Shown: piece after piece, positions 56,968-57,106 of the stretch
Layout of the letters: the number at the start of each line of letters is the position of its first letter
How positions within the stretch are numbered: the stretch's first letter is position 1
Assembly (NCBI RefSeq): GCF_024699075.1
Contig: NZ_JAILQF010000261.1
Coordinates: 1 to 57,106 of the forward strand
Source of the DNA: Butyrivibrio sp.
Lineage (GTDB): Bacteria > Bacillota_A > Clostridia > Lachnospirales > Lachnospiraceae
DNA length: 57,106 nt
Direction of reading: 5' to 3'
Notes under the pieces: generated by a model
What the model was told of the DNA's origin: nothing
Database searches by the model: none
The model's input: only the letters and a program-made list of their open reading frames with translations
Position numbers and translations under genes: made by a program

Positions 56968-57106
56968 ATGAATATTGATATTAAGAAAATTACGGAAGGA
57001 CAGGAATATGTAACGATACGTTATAAAGATCTTACTCCTTCTATGAAAAAAATAATAGGAATCCTCGAAGGAACCGACGATAAACTTTGGGGCAAGACCG
57101 ATACAG
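56968..57106 (+). CDS. Start of a probable LytTR-family regulator (partial)
   Basis: Only 46 codons are visible before the window ends: MNIDIKKITEGQEYVTIRY, then KDLTPSMKKIIGILEG and a charged stretch. This opening resembles the N-terminus of small Lachnospiraceae LytTR DNA-binding proteins, where a short strand-helix segment precedes the LytTR domain; that domain itself lies outside the window, so the assignment is tentative. GGGG lies about 8 bases before the ATG. A dyad at 56903-56925 lies 43 bp upstream. Confidence 0.5.
   Translation, partial: MNIDIKKITEGQEYVTIRYKDLTPSMKKIIGILEGTDDKLWGKTDT

Noticed and set aside
1..57106. CRISPR arrays, rRNA genes, insertion sequences or prophage
   Set aside because: No regularly spaced repeats, rRNA-like sequence, transposase, integrase or phage gene was seen on either strand.

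Overview
The window looks like chromosomal DNA of a low-to-mid GC anaerobic Firmicute of the family Lachnospiraceae, most like a Butyrivibrio/Pseudobutyrivibrio-type plant-fibre degrader. The reasons are the strong Gram-positive Shine-Dalgarno sites, a MecA adaptor, CIRCE heat-shock operators, an infC-rpmI-rplT operon with an L20-type leader, a large arabinan-utilisation locus, and a conserved Lachnospiraceae gene block of unknown function (DUF5717/DUF5716). Most genes lie on the minus strand. No integrase, transposase, CRISPR array or rRNA was seen. Family names are from recognition of motifs; no database search was run.

Layout. 1-2000: start of a surface protein, signal peptidase I, and a coiled-coil protein. 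2330-2950: three tRNA-Leu genes (anticodons AAG, CAG, AAG) with near-consensus promoters and intrinsic terminators. 3100-4800: an arginase-fold protein and MecA, the latter behind a promoter overlapped by a CIRCE operator. 4829-4978: tRNA-Pro(AGG). 5077-7809: a TetM/EF-G-like GTPase fused to a Rae1/YacP-like NYN nuclease domain. 8000-13300: a DUF1858 redox protein, GH36 alpha-galactosidase, TetR regulator and PepD. 13380-14783: the translation operon infC (AUU start)-rpmI-rplT with its attenuator leader. 14800-18154: LysR regulator, membrane-anchored HAD phosphatase, purA.

18528-42330 is an arabinan/arabinose-polysaccharide locus. It holds an ArsR-type regulator with a large sensor-like domain, a secreted GH43 endo-arabinanase lipoprotein, a LamG lipoprotein with a duplicated C-terminal module, and two ABC import systems (two binding proteins and four permeases, no ATPase). 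Between the two import systems sit a DUF5696 protein and an NHL-TPR-YIP1 membrane protein. A very large LamG-GH51 arabinofuranosidase and a GH43 exo-arabinofuranosidase, both without signal peptides, complete it. The inferred flow is: extracellular arabinanase cuts the chain, lipoproteins and binding proteins capture oligomers, permeases import them with a shared ATPase encoded elsewhere, and the cytoplasmic GH51/GH43 enzymes release arabinose.

42701-44134 is purB. 44450-51641 is a four-gene operon: a giant Ig-like/helical-repeat protein, an Hsp70/actin-fold ATPase-like protein, a helical-repeat protein and a two-TM coiled-coil protein. It lies directly downstream of htpG, which has a perfect CIRCE site. 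54252-56374 holds a membrane acyltransferase and a PrsA-like foldase lipoprotein. The right end carries a structured dispersed repeat, related to one in the purA 3' region, and the start of a probable LytTR regulator.

The best candidates for undescribed biology are the DUF5717/Hsp70-like four-gene module, the A-site GTPase-nuclease fusion, and the lipoprotein/DUF5696/YIP1 components of the arabinan system.
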